A DNA stretch of 20,512 nucleotides from AC-32 sp036265535. Its GTDB lineage: Bacteria; Actinomycetota; Thermoleophilia; Gaiellales; Gaiellaceae. Location of the stretch: positions 1 to 20,512 of the forward strand of contig DATAOV010000104.1 in NCBI GenBank assembly GCA_036265535.1, written 5' to 3'. The notes beneath the pieces were generated by a model. It had not been told where the DNA came from and did no database searches. It was given only the letters and a program-made list of their open reading frames with translations. Position 1 is the first letter of the stretch; every line of letters starts with the position of its first letter. Positions 1 through 5,684 of this stretch are shown here, in pieces. Made by a program: the position numbers and the translations under genes.

Positions 1-24
1 GTCTCTAGACGGCAAACTCGAGAC

Positions 25-171
25 ATGACACTCCTCTGGTTCGTCATCTGGCTGATCTTCGATCTGGTCGGCGACTCGGAGCCCCTGCGGTTCGCCCCGG
101 TCAACTTCTGGGCGGGAGCACTGCTCCTCGCTCTGGCGCTCGACCTGAGCAGACAGCACGTACGGAGATAG
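25..171 (+). CDS. Small membrane protein, 48 residues
   Basis: An ATG frame of 48 residues that begins MTLLWFVIWLIFDLVGD and contains a second hydrophobic stretch, NFWAGALLLALALDL. Seen: two hydrophobic segments (about residues 3-15 and 27-40) separated by a short polar stretch with a charged end, RQHVRR, so a tiny two-pass or hairpin membrane protein is likely. Short proteins of this look (WFVIWL, EPLRF, PVNFW motifs) resemble small conserved actinobacterial membrane proteins I have seen, but I cannot name a family or function. No good ribosome binding site precedes it within the 24 available bases. It lies just before the first copy of the repeat family described at 196. Confidence 0.55.
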   Translation: MTLLWFVIWLIFDLVGDSEPLRFAPVNFWAGALLLALALDLSRQHVRR

Positions 172-180
172 TTCACAGCC

Positions 181-220
181 AGGCCGTTCAGAAAAGGGCC
201 GGGTGGCGAGCCGAACGCCT
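181..220. repeat. Imperfect stem around repeat copy 1
   Basis: AGGCCGTTC (181-189) can pair with GAACGCCT (213-220) with one unpaired C on the left arm. A separate, mutually exclusive perfect 9-bp inverted repeat, GGGCCGGGT (196-204) with ACCCGGCCC (236-244), flanks the same repeat. Either could be a folded single-strand structure or a terminator downstream of the small membrane protein gene. Confidence 0.45.
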
Positions 221-231
221 AGGACGCTTCC
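196..231 (+). repeat. Dispersed intergenic repeat, copy 1 of 5
   Basis: GGGCCGGGT followed by GGCGAGCCGAACGCCTAGG and ACGCTTCC. The core GAGCCGAACGCCTAGGACGC recurs at 567, 826, 1094 and 1250 in the same orientation, always between small ORFs. It sits between the 48-residue membrane protein and the minus-strand 94-residue ORF. Confidence 0.8.
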
Positions 232-263
232 AACGACCCGGCCCGTTTGAGGCTACGCGCCTT

Positions 264-548
264 CTAATGAAGGTCGAGGATGCCCTTGGCGCCCGAAAAT
301 TCGGTGATGCCGGAACCTGCAACGGCACGCTCGACCCGGATCTCACACTCGCGACCATCCGCCAAGCGCAACCAGGCGCCACCCTCGACGAGATTCATCG
401 TAGGCGCGGGATCCTGGAGTCTCCCCGACCAGGCAGGATCGGGACCCGGGGCGGGGCCGCCGACTGACTCGATAATGCAGTCACCCTCGACTACGGCCGC
501 GCCCTGGCTGATCGTCGCGGTGCCGTTGTAGCGATTCTCGACCCTCAC
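264..548 (-). CDS. Small conserved-looking hypothetical protein, 94 residues
   Basis: Minus-strand ORF of 94 residues. The protein is rich in alternating beta-type sequence and includes YNGTATISQG, WSGRLQDPAP and LRLADGRECEIRVERA. The W-SGxL ... L-x-L-x-DGRE-x-x-I-x-V arrangement resembles small beta-barrel proteins common in actinobacteria that I have seen annotated only as hypothetical. Nothing suggests a catalytic site. The start (548) is uncertain, because no strong ribosome binding site is visible and the 5' part overlaps the presumed left arm of repeat copy 2 at 520-528. It fills the space between repeat copies 1 and 2, pointing opposite to the next ORF. Confidence 0.5.
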   Translation of the reverse strand: MRVENRYNGTATISQGAAVVEGDCIIESVGGPAPGPDPAWSGRLQDPAPTMNLVEGGAWLRLADGRECEIRVERAVAGSGITEFSGAKGILDLH

Positions 549-566
549 ACCATAGATCAGGCCAAG

Positions 567-598
567 GGGCCGGGCGGCGAGCCGAACGCACAGGCGCT
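567..598 (+). repeat. Dispersed intergenic repeat, copy 2 of 5
   Basis: GGGCCGGGC then GGCGAGCCGAACGCACAGG and CGCT. The variable part GCAC differs from GCCT of copy 1, and GTGCCGTTG at 520-528 differs in step (GTGC against AGGC), so the pairing arm changes in a compensating way. GGCCAA (560-565) and TTGGCC (602-607) also flank it as an inverted pair. Confidence 0.75.
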
Positions 599-613
599 AC
601 GTTGGCCAACACC

Positions 614-820
614 ATGCTCTACGAAGTACTGGTGCTCTCGAGCGGCGGCGAACGGTTCACGATCGAGCGGGATGCGCCGCTCGCTGACGGCGACAGCTTC
701 GAGGAGGACTCCCAGTCCTACCGGGTGCTGGCCATCGAACCCGGTCACGGCCCGTTCGCTGGTGTCATCCAAGCCGAGCGGCTAAGCAGCTCGGGACTAG
801 ACGAAGTCGCGCCGGCCTGA
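614..820 (+). CDS. Small acidic hypothetical protein, 68 residues
   Basis: ORF starting at the ATG at 614 (an in-frame TTG at 602 would add four residues but lies at the edge of repeat copy 2). The sequence MLYEVLVLSSGGERFTIERD, then LADGDSFEEDSQSYRVLAIEP, is an acidic, beta-rich pattern with regular hydrophobic spacing, consistent with a small folded domain. I do not recognise a family. There is no clear ribosome binding site. It occupies the interval between repeat copies 2 and 3, one ORF per interval. Confidence 0.5.
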   Translation: MLYEVLVLSSGGERFTIERDAPLADGDSFEEDSQSYRVLAIEPGHGPFAGVIQAERLSSSGLDEVAPA

Positions 821-825
821 GTTGC

Positions 826-853
826 GGGGGCGGCGAGCCGAACGTCTAAACGC
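826..853 (+). repeat. Dispersed intergenic repeat, copy 3 of 5
   Basis: GGGGGCGGCGAGCCGAACG followed by TCTAAACGC. It keeps GGCGGCGAGCCGAACG and CTARRACGC but has lost the GGGCC prefix and the CTTCC suffix. The stop codon of the preceding ORF lies a few bases upstream. Confidence 0.7.
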
Positions 854-865
854 GGTTGTGTGCCC

Positions 866-1069
866 TCACTCTGCTCGGCGCATCGCTCTGTACACCTGGT
901 CCCAATGCGAGGAAACCTCCTCCAACGCGCGGGCGGTAGTCAGAGCGGCTTCCTCGAGCCCTCGGATTACTTTCTCGACTTCCGCCAAGCGCCTCTCGAA
1001 GGCAAGGAGCTTGCTCCCGATGTTGTCCAACTCCTGCGCAAGGACCTCGCTCTCGCTGCTCTCGGACAT
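866..1069 (-). CDS. Small coiled-coil hypothetical protein, 67 residues
   Basis: Minus-strand ATG ORF. The sequence has heptad-like spacing (LAQELDNIGSKLLAFERRLA, then VEKVIRGLEEAALTTARALE), so nearly the whole protein is predicted as a single helix or coiled coil, with many Glu and Ala residues. It starts with MSESSESE, a disordered acidic leader. No family recognised; such short coiled coils occur in phage and accessory DNA as scaffolds or antitoxin-like partners, but nothing here decides that. It lies between repeat copies 3 and 4, opposite in orientation to the preceding ORF. Confidence 0.5.
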   Translation of the reverse strand: MSESSESEVLAQELDNIGSKLLAFERRLAEVEKVIRGLEEAALTTARALEEVSSHWDQVYRAMRRAE

Positions 1070-1093
1070 CGCTGCGAGCTTACTCTCGTGCGT

Positions 1094-1118
1094 CGAGCCG
1101 AACGCCTAGGACGCTTCC
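1094..1118 (+). repeat. Dispersed intergenic repeat, copy 4 of 5
   Basis: CGAGCCGAACGCCTAGGACG plus CTTCC, identical to copy 1 over 25 bases but lacking the GGGCCGGG prefix. The interval to copy 5 (about 130 bases) has no credible ORF and instead holds a strong hairpin. Confidence 0.8.
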
Positions 1119-1131
1119 CGGAACGCGTGGG

Positions 1132-1193
1132 CGGCCCCGCCTACCTATGGCGTCTGCCCCCAAACGCCAGTAGGCGGCACCACAGTGGGGCCG
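1132..1193. repeat. Long imperfect inverted repeat between repeat copies 4 and 5
   Basis: Nested pairing arms: CGGCCCC (1132-1138) with GGGGCCG (1187-1193); CCGCCTAC (1137-1144) with GTAGGCGG (1170-1177); GGCGT (1149-1153) with ACGCC (1164-1168) around a 10-base loop. The bulged arms look like a folded recombination site or a strong bidirectional terminator. No T-run follows on either strand. The stretch 1070-1406 holds no gene, only this structure, repeats 4 and 5 and the upstream region of the secreted protein. Confidence 0.6.
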
Positions 1194-1249
1194 TCTGAAA
1201 GCGGGTTCTCCCCCAAACCCCCGCCTTCCCTTGTCACGTTACCGATTGA

Positions 1250-1285
1250 GGGCCGGGCGGCGAGCCGAATGCCTAGGACGCTTCC
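1250..1285 (+). repeat. Dispersed intergenic repeat, copy 5 of 5
   Basis: GGGCCGGGCGGCGAGCCGAA followed by TGCCTAGGACGCTTCC. It is nearly identical to copy 1 (A-T instead of A-C in the core). GGCCGTCTGAAA at 1189-1200 resembles the left arm GGCCGTTCAGAAA of copy 1, about 60 bases upstream. No further copy is seen after this point. Confidence 0.8.
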
Positions 1286-1406
1286 CACGACTCGCACTCA
1301 GATGTGCAATCGAATGCAAATCATTGCGCCGGGGAACTCGTGCCTTGACTACCCACGTCCCAGCTTAGAGGCTCTTGTCACTTAGTCGCCGTCGGGAGGA
1401 GGAGCC

Positions 1407-1778
1407 ATGTGGCTCAAGCGCCGCGGAGCAGTCGCGCTCCTGTGTCTCGCGCTAATGATCTTGGCTGTTGGAGCCGGTAGCGCGAAGGCCGACCCCCTGA
1501 ATCACTTCGAGGGCACTTTCGCGAGTCAGTGCGGCTCGGACATCGTCGTGGTCGTCGCAAAGCCGGGCTCGAGCAACGTCGTCTCTATCAACGGCGTTCC
1601 GACGAACGCTGTAGCGGTCCTGATGGGCCTCAAAGTGACCGTAGACGGCGTGGTCGTCCAGGAGTTCCATAAGCCCTATAGCCAGAACCATGACGTCCTG
1701 ACCTGCATCGACCTCACCACGCCTCCGGGCACAACGGCTGTCTACGAGATCCTGATTACCCCACAAGGACACGCGTAG
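1407..1778 (+). CDS. Small secreted protein, 123 residues
   Basis: ATG start preceded by a strong ribosome binding site (GGGAGGAGGAG, about 1393-1403). Residues 1-29 form a classic signal peptide: MWLKRRGAV, a hydrophobic core LLCLALMILAVGAGSA, and a likely signal peptidase I cleavage near AKA-DP. The mature part (about 94 residues) has two cysteines (SQCGSD and LTCIDL) that could form one disulfide, and alternating beta-strand sequence (DIVVVVAKP, VTVDGVVVQEF, YEILITPQ). It looks like a small exported beta-sandwich. No family recognised. A TTGACT at 1343-1348 could be a promoter -35 element, but no good -10 follows. Confidence 0.7.
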   Translation: MWLKRRGAVALLCLALMILAVGAGSAKADPLNHFEGTFASQCGSDIVVVVAKPGSSNVVSINGVPTNAVAVLMGLKVTVDGVVVQEFHKPYSQNHDVLTCIDLTTPPGTTAVYEILITPQGHA

Positions 1779-1905
1779 CGGGCCGCAAGAGAGGTCGAGT
1801 AGCTGCTTGTTCTGCCTGTCCTCCTCCTGAACTGTCGGTGGGTGACGGCTCGGGCTCAGGACCAAGGCACCCTGCAGAGGTATCCGCGCAACTAGGCTAA
1901 CAACG

Positions 1906-2181
1906 GTGTTGCGCCGGGAAACGGTCAGGTTCCAGATCGGGAGCGACAGCATCGCTCTGGACCTCGAGGAGGCGAATGAGTTTCAAGCACGGCTCTCGCT
2001 GGCTCCCGGCGGACGTCCACTCGAGCGCGAGATTCAGCTGGCAATCGAGAACAAGACGCCGGTGGTCATCGCCGAGAATCACACAGCCGCCGCTGTGAGC
2101 GTTCTAGCGACTTGGTTCGAGGAAGAAGGAGAATCGAGCGCGGCCGTAGGTGAGCTGCTTGTGAAGCTCAGGACGGCGTAA
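1906..2181 (+). CDS. Small acidic hypothetical protein, 91 residues
   Basis: GTG start at 1906 (a TTG follows directly; no strong ribosome binding site). The protein reads MLRRETVRFQIGSDSIALDL, then an amphipathic helix region EEANEFQARLSLAPG, then VVIAENHTAAAVSVLATWF and a Glu-rich end. Hydrophobic residues are spaced as in a small alpha/beta domain. I do not recognise a family. It stands alone between the secreted protein gene and the minus-strand HNH gene. The 127-base gap before it and the 194-base gap after it show nothing except short, unsupported frames. Confidence 0.5.
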   Translation: MLRRETVRFQIGSDSIALDLEEANEFQARLSLAPGGRPLEREIQLAIENKTPVVIAENHTAAAVSVLATWFEEEGESSAAVGELLVKLRTA

Positions 2182-2375
2182 CACTGCATACCCGCACTGT
2201 TCGCGGATCATGGTGCGCTCCGCAGCCATCGACGTACGCCGCACCTGATCGATGATCGACGTGCTCGTGCTCGACCACGAGGTCGCCTTTTAGGCCCGTC
2301 CTACAGCAAGACGGAGGAGCAGCGCGAGTGACTGCTTTGGCCCTGGCTACTTTAGGACAGCGCCTGCCAGAGCGC

Positions 2376-2783
2376 CTAGCCGATCAGCGGCCCGTCGTCG
2401 CGGAGTGTGTCTCGCGGAACACTGACTCGGGATGGCGCAGCATGGTCTGCCGTGGTTGGGGTATCCCCCTTCCTCCCATTGCAACTGCGACAAAGCACGC
2501 GCAATGCGCCCTCTTCTTTTCCACCTCGCTTAACAGGATGGATGTGATCAGCAGTTAGATCGTGGCTCGGATGTGCCGGCACTCCATGGCCGGGACACCA
2601 CCATCCGTGCTCTGCCACCCAGGAGGCCACCATTGCCCGTCTCCGCTCCCGCTCGGCAGGAGTGCGACGCCTATGCCTGCTCTTGTGCTTGTCGTACACG
2701 CGACGGCAGGAAGGACAGCGGCCGTTGCTCATGGAAGCTGGCGGGTAGTGGCGCATGCATTCGCTGCAGAGCTTCGTGTGCAC
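2376..2783 (-). CDS. HNH endonuclease, phage/mobile-element type
   Basis: 135 residues from a GTG start; GGCGGGGG just upstream can serve as a ribosome binding site. The N-terminus has a Cys4 knuckle (C6-x2-C9 and C23-x2-C26), followed by a very basic segment (about 31-50, RHRRR and ERERRR). The HNH core follows: WWCPGHG, then LTADHIHPVKRGG (D79-H80, H82), then VLCRSCNGRKG (C98, C101-N102). Length and order match small free-standing HNH nucleases of phages and mobile elements, where they often sit beside packaging or head genes. The tail after residue 110 is unstructured. It is the last gene of a minus-strand trio, starting 9 bases after the stop of the preceding gene. Host target unknown. 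Confidence 0.85.
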   Translation of the reverse strand: MHTKLCSECMRHYPPASMSNGRCPSCRRVYDKHKSRHRRRTPAERERRRAMVASWVAEHGWWCPGHGVPAHPSHDLTADHIHPVKRGGKEEGALRVLCRSCNGRKGDTPTTADHAAPSRVSVPRDTLRDDGPLIG

Positions 2784-2792
2784 GCCCCCGCC

Positions 2793-3317
2793 TCAGTCCT
2801 TCACTTGCTCGAGTTGGAGCGCATCGCTCGTAAGACGCTCGACGTCGGCAAGCGTGACGTCACGCCGTGGAAACTCGAAGTGCTCCGGATGCGCTCGCAC
2901 CACTGGATTGCTGATCTCGCACAGCTGGCCGATGGAGATTCCCCAGCCAAAGCCGCTTGGCTTGCCAGTCTTTGCGCCTGGGCTTCCCGGCGCGAAGCCG
3001 CCATCGAACCAGAAGCTCGCACGAGCTCGTACCAGCCGCTCCGGCGACACGTGGGCCAGCGAGCTGGTTCCGATCTGAATCGTGCTGTCCCCGTGCTTGG
3101 GCGGAGCCGGTAGCTCGTTCCAGAAGGTCGGCATCTCGGACGGCAACGTCTCGCCGGTGACAAACGCGCTCCAGTTCTTTTCGACGACCGGATCGCCACC
3201 CCGGTACTCCTCCCCAACATGGACGACGCCGGCTGACCAGGCGAACGTCCGCATCGCCTTGACGACCTGGTCGGGGGCAAACGGGTTCTTCTTCCTCTTC
3301 GAGAGTGTCGGTGCCAT
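2793..3317 (-). CDS. Unknown protein, 174 residues, phage-like context
   Basis: ATG start at 3317, overlapping the stop of the upstream ORF in a TGATG junction, which suggests translational coupling. The N-terminus is basic (MAPTLSKRKKNPF). Two similar short stretches are visible: a first one reading VHVGEEYRGGDPVVEKNW then SAFV, and a late one reading CEISNPVVRAHPEHFEFP. Both have the (D/N)-PVV-x4-5-F pattern, reminiscent of small proteins that accompany phage head-tail or terminase genes, but I cannot assign a family. The middle (about 85-135) is Gly/Pro/Ser-rich. It sits between the regulator ORF and the HNH nuclease gene, all on the same strand, so the three probably form one transcript. 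Confidence 0.6.
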   Translation of the reverse strand: MAPTLSKRKKNPFAPDQVVKAMRTFAWSAGVVHVGEEYRGGDPVVEKNWSAFVTGETLPSEMPTFWNELPAPPKHGDSTIQIGTSSLAHVSPERLVRARASFWFDGGFAPGSPGAKTGKPSGFGWGISIGQLCEISNPVVRAHPEHFEFPRRDVTLADVERLTSDALQLEQVKD

Positions 3318-3829
3318 CAGTACCTGAGCCTCGAGGGTTCGGGTTCGTCTTCACCGAGCCACCAGCTCGGCCGTTGCTTGCGCTTAGGCTTGGGCTGCAG
3401 CACTCGTTTCGCGGTTCTGCGCCGTGGAGGCGTCTCGATCAGCTTCGCTGTTGCGCCACGAGGTGTGGGCACGATCTCGTATTGCCCCATACGGAACTCC
3501 CGCTGCAATTCGGCGAGCCTTTCCTGAGCGCCGGGAATCTGACGTTGAACGTCTCGATGGGCGCGTTCGATCTTCGCCGTGAGAGCCTCGAAGGTCACGC
3601 AGCCTCCCCTGATCCCGCCGGAAGCGACGAGCTGCCGGCGGGATCCTGAGAAGGAGGAAGAGGAGGTGCAGGGAGGATCTTCGTGGAGGCGCAAATACTG
3701 GTGAACCGCCAAGCGCACCTCACCGCTCAGGCTTCTCTCGTGGACAACCGCGAGGCGTGCCAGTCGGTCGCGCAGGTGCTTTGGAAACTGGGCCGAGACG
3801 AACGCCTGTGAATTCTTCTCAACGCTCAC
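3317..3829 (-). CDS. Ribbon-helix-helix regulator ORF with basic C-terminal part (possible fused pair)
   Basis: From GTG at 3829 the ORF is 170 residues (an in-frame GTG at 3943 would add 38 that run through the likely operator). Residues 1-52 look like a ribbon-helix-helix DNA-binding domain: FVSAQFPKHLRDRLARLA, then ERSLSGEVRLAVHQYL, with an amphipathic beta strand followed by the second helix (S-LSGEVR-A). A Ser-rich linker encoded by a perfect hairpin follows. The last about 93 residues (VTFEALTAKIERAHRDVQ, then a Lys/Arg-rich tail ending SRLRY) could be a separate gene: GGGGAGG at 3603-3609 precedes a GTG at 3598, and in the +1 frame a TGA overlaps that GTG exactly. So either one two-part protein or two coupled genes joined by an indel. 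Probable autorepressor of the trio. Confidence 0.55.
   Translation of the reverse strand: MSVEKNSQAFVSAQFPKHLRDRLARLAVVHERSLSGEVRLAVHQYLRLHEDPPCTSSSSFSGSRRQLVASGGIRGGCVTFEALTAKIERAHRDVQRQIPGAQERLAELQREFRMGQYEIVPTPRGATAKLIETPPRRRTAKRVLQPKPKRKQRPSWWLGEDEPEPSRLRY
3611..3645. repeat. Perfect 11-bp inverted repeat inside the regulator ORF
   Basis: GATCCCGCCGG (3611-3621) and CCGGCGGGATC (3635-3645) with a 13-base loop. It lies exactly between the ribbon-helix-helix part and the internal ribosome binding site/GTG at 3598-3609. Such a hairpin is more usual between genes than inside one. No T-run follows. Confidence 0.6.
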
Positions 3830-3851
3830 AGTTAGGTATTCGGCTATGCAA

Positions 3852-3870
3852 TTGTGGATCGGATCCACAA
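3852..3870. promoter_or_regulatory. 19-bp perfect palindrome, likely operator of the ribbon-helix-helix regulator
   Basis: TTGTGGATC-G-GATCCACAA, perfectly symmetric about G3861. It lies 22 bases upstream of the GTG at 3829 of the regulator ORF and 67 bases upstream of the divergent sigma-like gene. Ribbon-helix-helix proteins typically bind such symmetric sites in their own promoters, so autoregulation and perhaps control of both directions is inferred. Confidence 0.55.
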
Positions 3871-3937
3871 AGCGGGGTGCCTCCAAGCGTCCGTCGCGGT
3901 CGACGGTTAGAGTGGTGGCGTTGCAACTCGTCTTCAA

Positions 3938-4386
3938 TTGCACGATGTAGATGACGCCTTCGGGTTCGTCTGCGCAATCGTCAGCCGTTCCAACCTCGAG
4001 CTCGGTTTCCCCGACCGAGAAGACTTGCGCGAGTACCTCCTCGGCGAGCTCTGGATTCTCTCCACCCGCTTCGACGGGAGCCGGGGATCACGCTTCTCGA
4101 TCTGGGCCAAGGCCACGCTCAGCAAACGGGTCTATGACTGGCTACGGGCGCACTCGCTGGGTCTGGCGTGACCACATCTACGAACGCAAACGGCCGGTCG
4201 TTGTCTCACTCGACGCCGGACTGGTCGTGGTTGAGTCAGCGGGGCCAGGCGATTTTGAGGGTGGTGGCGACCTCGGCCTCGCAGGGATACTCGGAGACGG
4301 AGATCGGCAGAGGGCTCGGGACCTCGAGACGCTGGGTCTCTGAGCGGATGGCCGAGTTGCGTGCGGAGATCGAGGGGCTAAACTAG
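3938..4386 (+). pseudogene. Sigma-70-like factor split over three frames (region 2 and region 4 separated)
   Basis: The first frame (3938-4171, TTG start, no ribosome binding site) encodes 77 residues with a region-2-like core: DREDLREYLLGELWILSTRF, DGSRGSRFSIWAKATLSKRV, YDWLR. The last frame (4168-4386, GTG) encodes 72 residues with a region-4-like helix-turn-helix: ILRVVATSASQGYSETEIGR, then GLGTSRRWVSERMAELRAEI. They overlap by GTGA. A third frame between about 4145 and 4215 reads GRTRWVWRDHIYERKRPVVV then SLDA, which looks like the genuine linker of such a factor. The simplest reading is a gene of about 150 residues broken by two +1 shifts, through decay or sequence error. The alternative is a truly two-part sigma factor, coupled through the 4-base overlap, as known for Bacillus SigO-RsoA. 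Confidence 0.6.
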
Positions 4387-4396
4387 GAAACTCCCG

Positions 4397-4444
4397 CGCT
4401 CCAGCCCCCAGAAACACACTCGCTCCAGCCCCCAGAAACACACT
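4397..4444. repeat. Perfect 24-bp tandem duplication upstream of a sigma gene
   Basis: The unit CGCTCCAGCCCCCAG plus AAACACACT occurs at 4397-4420 and again at 4421-4444 without a mismatch. It begins 10 bases after the stop of the sigma-like pseudogene and ends 143 bases before the chosen start of the next sigma gene, so it may lie in that gene's promoter region. Confidence 0.85.
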
Positions 4445-4587
4445 CTTTCGCCCGTTATCGTGCATCGGCCAGAATGCGCCACCGCTCGCAACGCCCGTCG
4501 GATGAGGCTAAGGTGGGCGCTGCAGCAATTCTCGTCCAGGAGGGGGTTTCGCAGGCGCCTGTTTGCGGCAGGACTGTCTCAGTCAGG

Positions 4588-5655
4588 ATGACCACTGTTG
4601 AAATCGAAAACGTCCTGGCGACCCCCGAGTTGCACGAGTTGGTCGAGTCGGCCGAGCAGACAGGGTCGCTTCGCTACACGGATCTCGTCGAGGTTCTCGA
4701 GCCTCTGAGGCTGGAGCCGCTCGAGACGGACGCGGTCTACCGAGAGCTCGAGCAACGCGGGATCGAGGTTCTGGAGGACCTGCAGCGCGAACAGCAGCCG
4801 CCTCCGCCGCCACCGCCCCCTCAGCCGATCGTCCAGGAGACGACAACCGACGCGCTGCAGCTTTTCCTCCGCGACGCCGGGCGCCATCCACTGCTGACCG
4901 CCGCACAGGAGGTCGAGCTCGCCAAGCGCATCGAGCGCGGCGATCCAAACGCGAAGCAGACGATGATCCAGTCCAACCTGCGTCTGGTCGTCTCGATCGC
5001 CAAGAACTACCGCAACCAGGGGCTCCCGTTCCTCGATCTGATCCAGGAAGGGACGCTCGGGCTGATCCGCGCCGTGGAGAAGTTCGACTGGCGGCGGGGG
5101 TACAAGTTCTCGACCTACGCCACTTGGTGGATCCGCCAGGCCGTCGCGCGCGCGCTCGCCGACAAGGCGCGGACGATCCGAATGCCGGTCCACATCGTCG
5201 AGCGGATGCAGAAGCTGAACCGCGCCGAGCGCACGCTCTGGACGCAGCTCGGCCGCGAACCCACGCTCGAAGAGGTCGCCGAGGAGGCGAATCTCCCGAT
5301 CGCGCAGGCGCACGAGGTGAAGGCGGCCGCGCGCGCCTCCACGAGCCTCGACCAACCCGTCGGGGACACCGAGGACGCTGTCTTCGGCGACTTCGTGGCC
5401 GGCGACGGGCCGCTCCCGGACGAGGAGGTCGAGGTATCGCTGCGGTGCGAGGCTCTCGCCGAGGCCTTGGGTGCCCTCGCTGACCGCGAGCGGCAGGTCC
5501 TGATCCTCCGGTATGGGCTCCAGGATGCGGAGCCGAAGACGCTCGAGGAGATCGGCCGCCGCCTCGGCCTGACGCGCGAGCGCGTGCGTCAGATCGAGAC
5601 GGAAGCGCTCAAGCGTCTCGCGCAGCTGCGGGAGATGGAGTCGGTCGCGCGCTGA
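4588..5655 (+). CDS. RNA polymerase sigma factor, primary type (SigA/RpoD-like)
   Basis: 355 residues from ATG 4588 (MTTVEIENVL). The open frame runs back to 4474 but that extension looks noncoding. Domains in order: region 1.1-like helices (about 9-65), an eight-proline linker (about 71-78), region 1.2 (LQLFLRDAGRHPLLTAAQEV, about 88-120), region 2 with SNLRLVVSIAKNYRNQGLPF, DLIQEGTLGLIRAVEKFDW and YKFSTYATWWIRQA (core binding and -10 recognition), region 3 (about 205-280) and region 4 with the -35 helix-turn-helix (LEEIGRRLGLTRERVRQIE). This is the architecture of group 1/2 sigma-70 factors, and the presence of region 1.1 favours a primary role. A second, shorter paralogue lies at 6457-7416, so which is housekeeping cannot be settled here. 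It ends at a strong hairpin shared with the converging PHP gene. Confidence 0.9.
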   Translation: MTTVEIENVLATPELHELVESAEQTGSLRYTDLVEVLEPLRLEPLETDAVYRELEQRGIEVLEDLQREQQPPPPPPPPQPIVQETTTDALQLFLRDAGRHPLLTAAQEVELAKRIERGDPNAKQTMIQSNLRLVVSIAKNYRNQGLPFLDLIQEGTLGLIRAVEKFDWRRGYKFSTYATWWIRQAVARALADKARTIRMPVHIVERMQKLNRAERTLWTQLGREPTLEEVAEEANLPIAQAHEVKAAARASTSLDQPVGDTEDAVFGDFVAGDGPLPDEEVEVSLRCEALAEALGALADRERQVLILRYGLQDAEPKTLEEIGRRLGLTRERVRQIETEALKRLAQLREMESVAR

Positions 5656-5684
5656 CTGAGGCGCCGCTTGCGGCGCCGCCTCAG
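5656..5684. terminator. Hairpin at the sigma / PHP convergence
   Basis: CTGAGGCG (5656-5663) pairs with CGCCTCAG (5677-5684) with additional GC pairing inside. It begins directly after the sigma stop codon and includes the stop codon of the opposing PHP gene, so it can act in both directions. There is no clear T-run. Confidence 0.6.

Noticed and set aside
196..1285. Classical integron attC sites
   Set aside because: The repeats fold and alternate with small ORFs, but the outer arms read RGGC-GTT / AAC-GCCY and not RYYYAAC / GTTRRRY, ORF orientation is mixed and no IntI is present. Kept only as a cassette-like array.
196..1285. CRISPR array
   Set aside because: Spacing is 160-370 bases and irregular, with ORFs in the gaps, and there are no cas genes.
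2328..2558. A 76-residue + strand frame preceded by GGAGGAGC and GTG
   Set aside because: Despite the good ribosome-binding-like sequence, it runs antisense through the well-supported HNH nuclease gene and its product has no coherent pattern.
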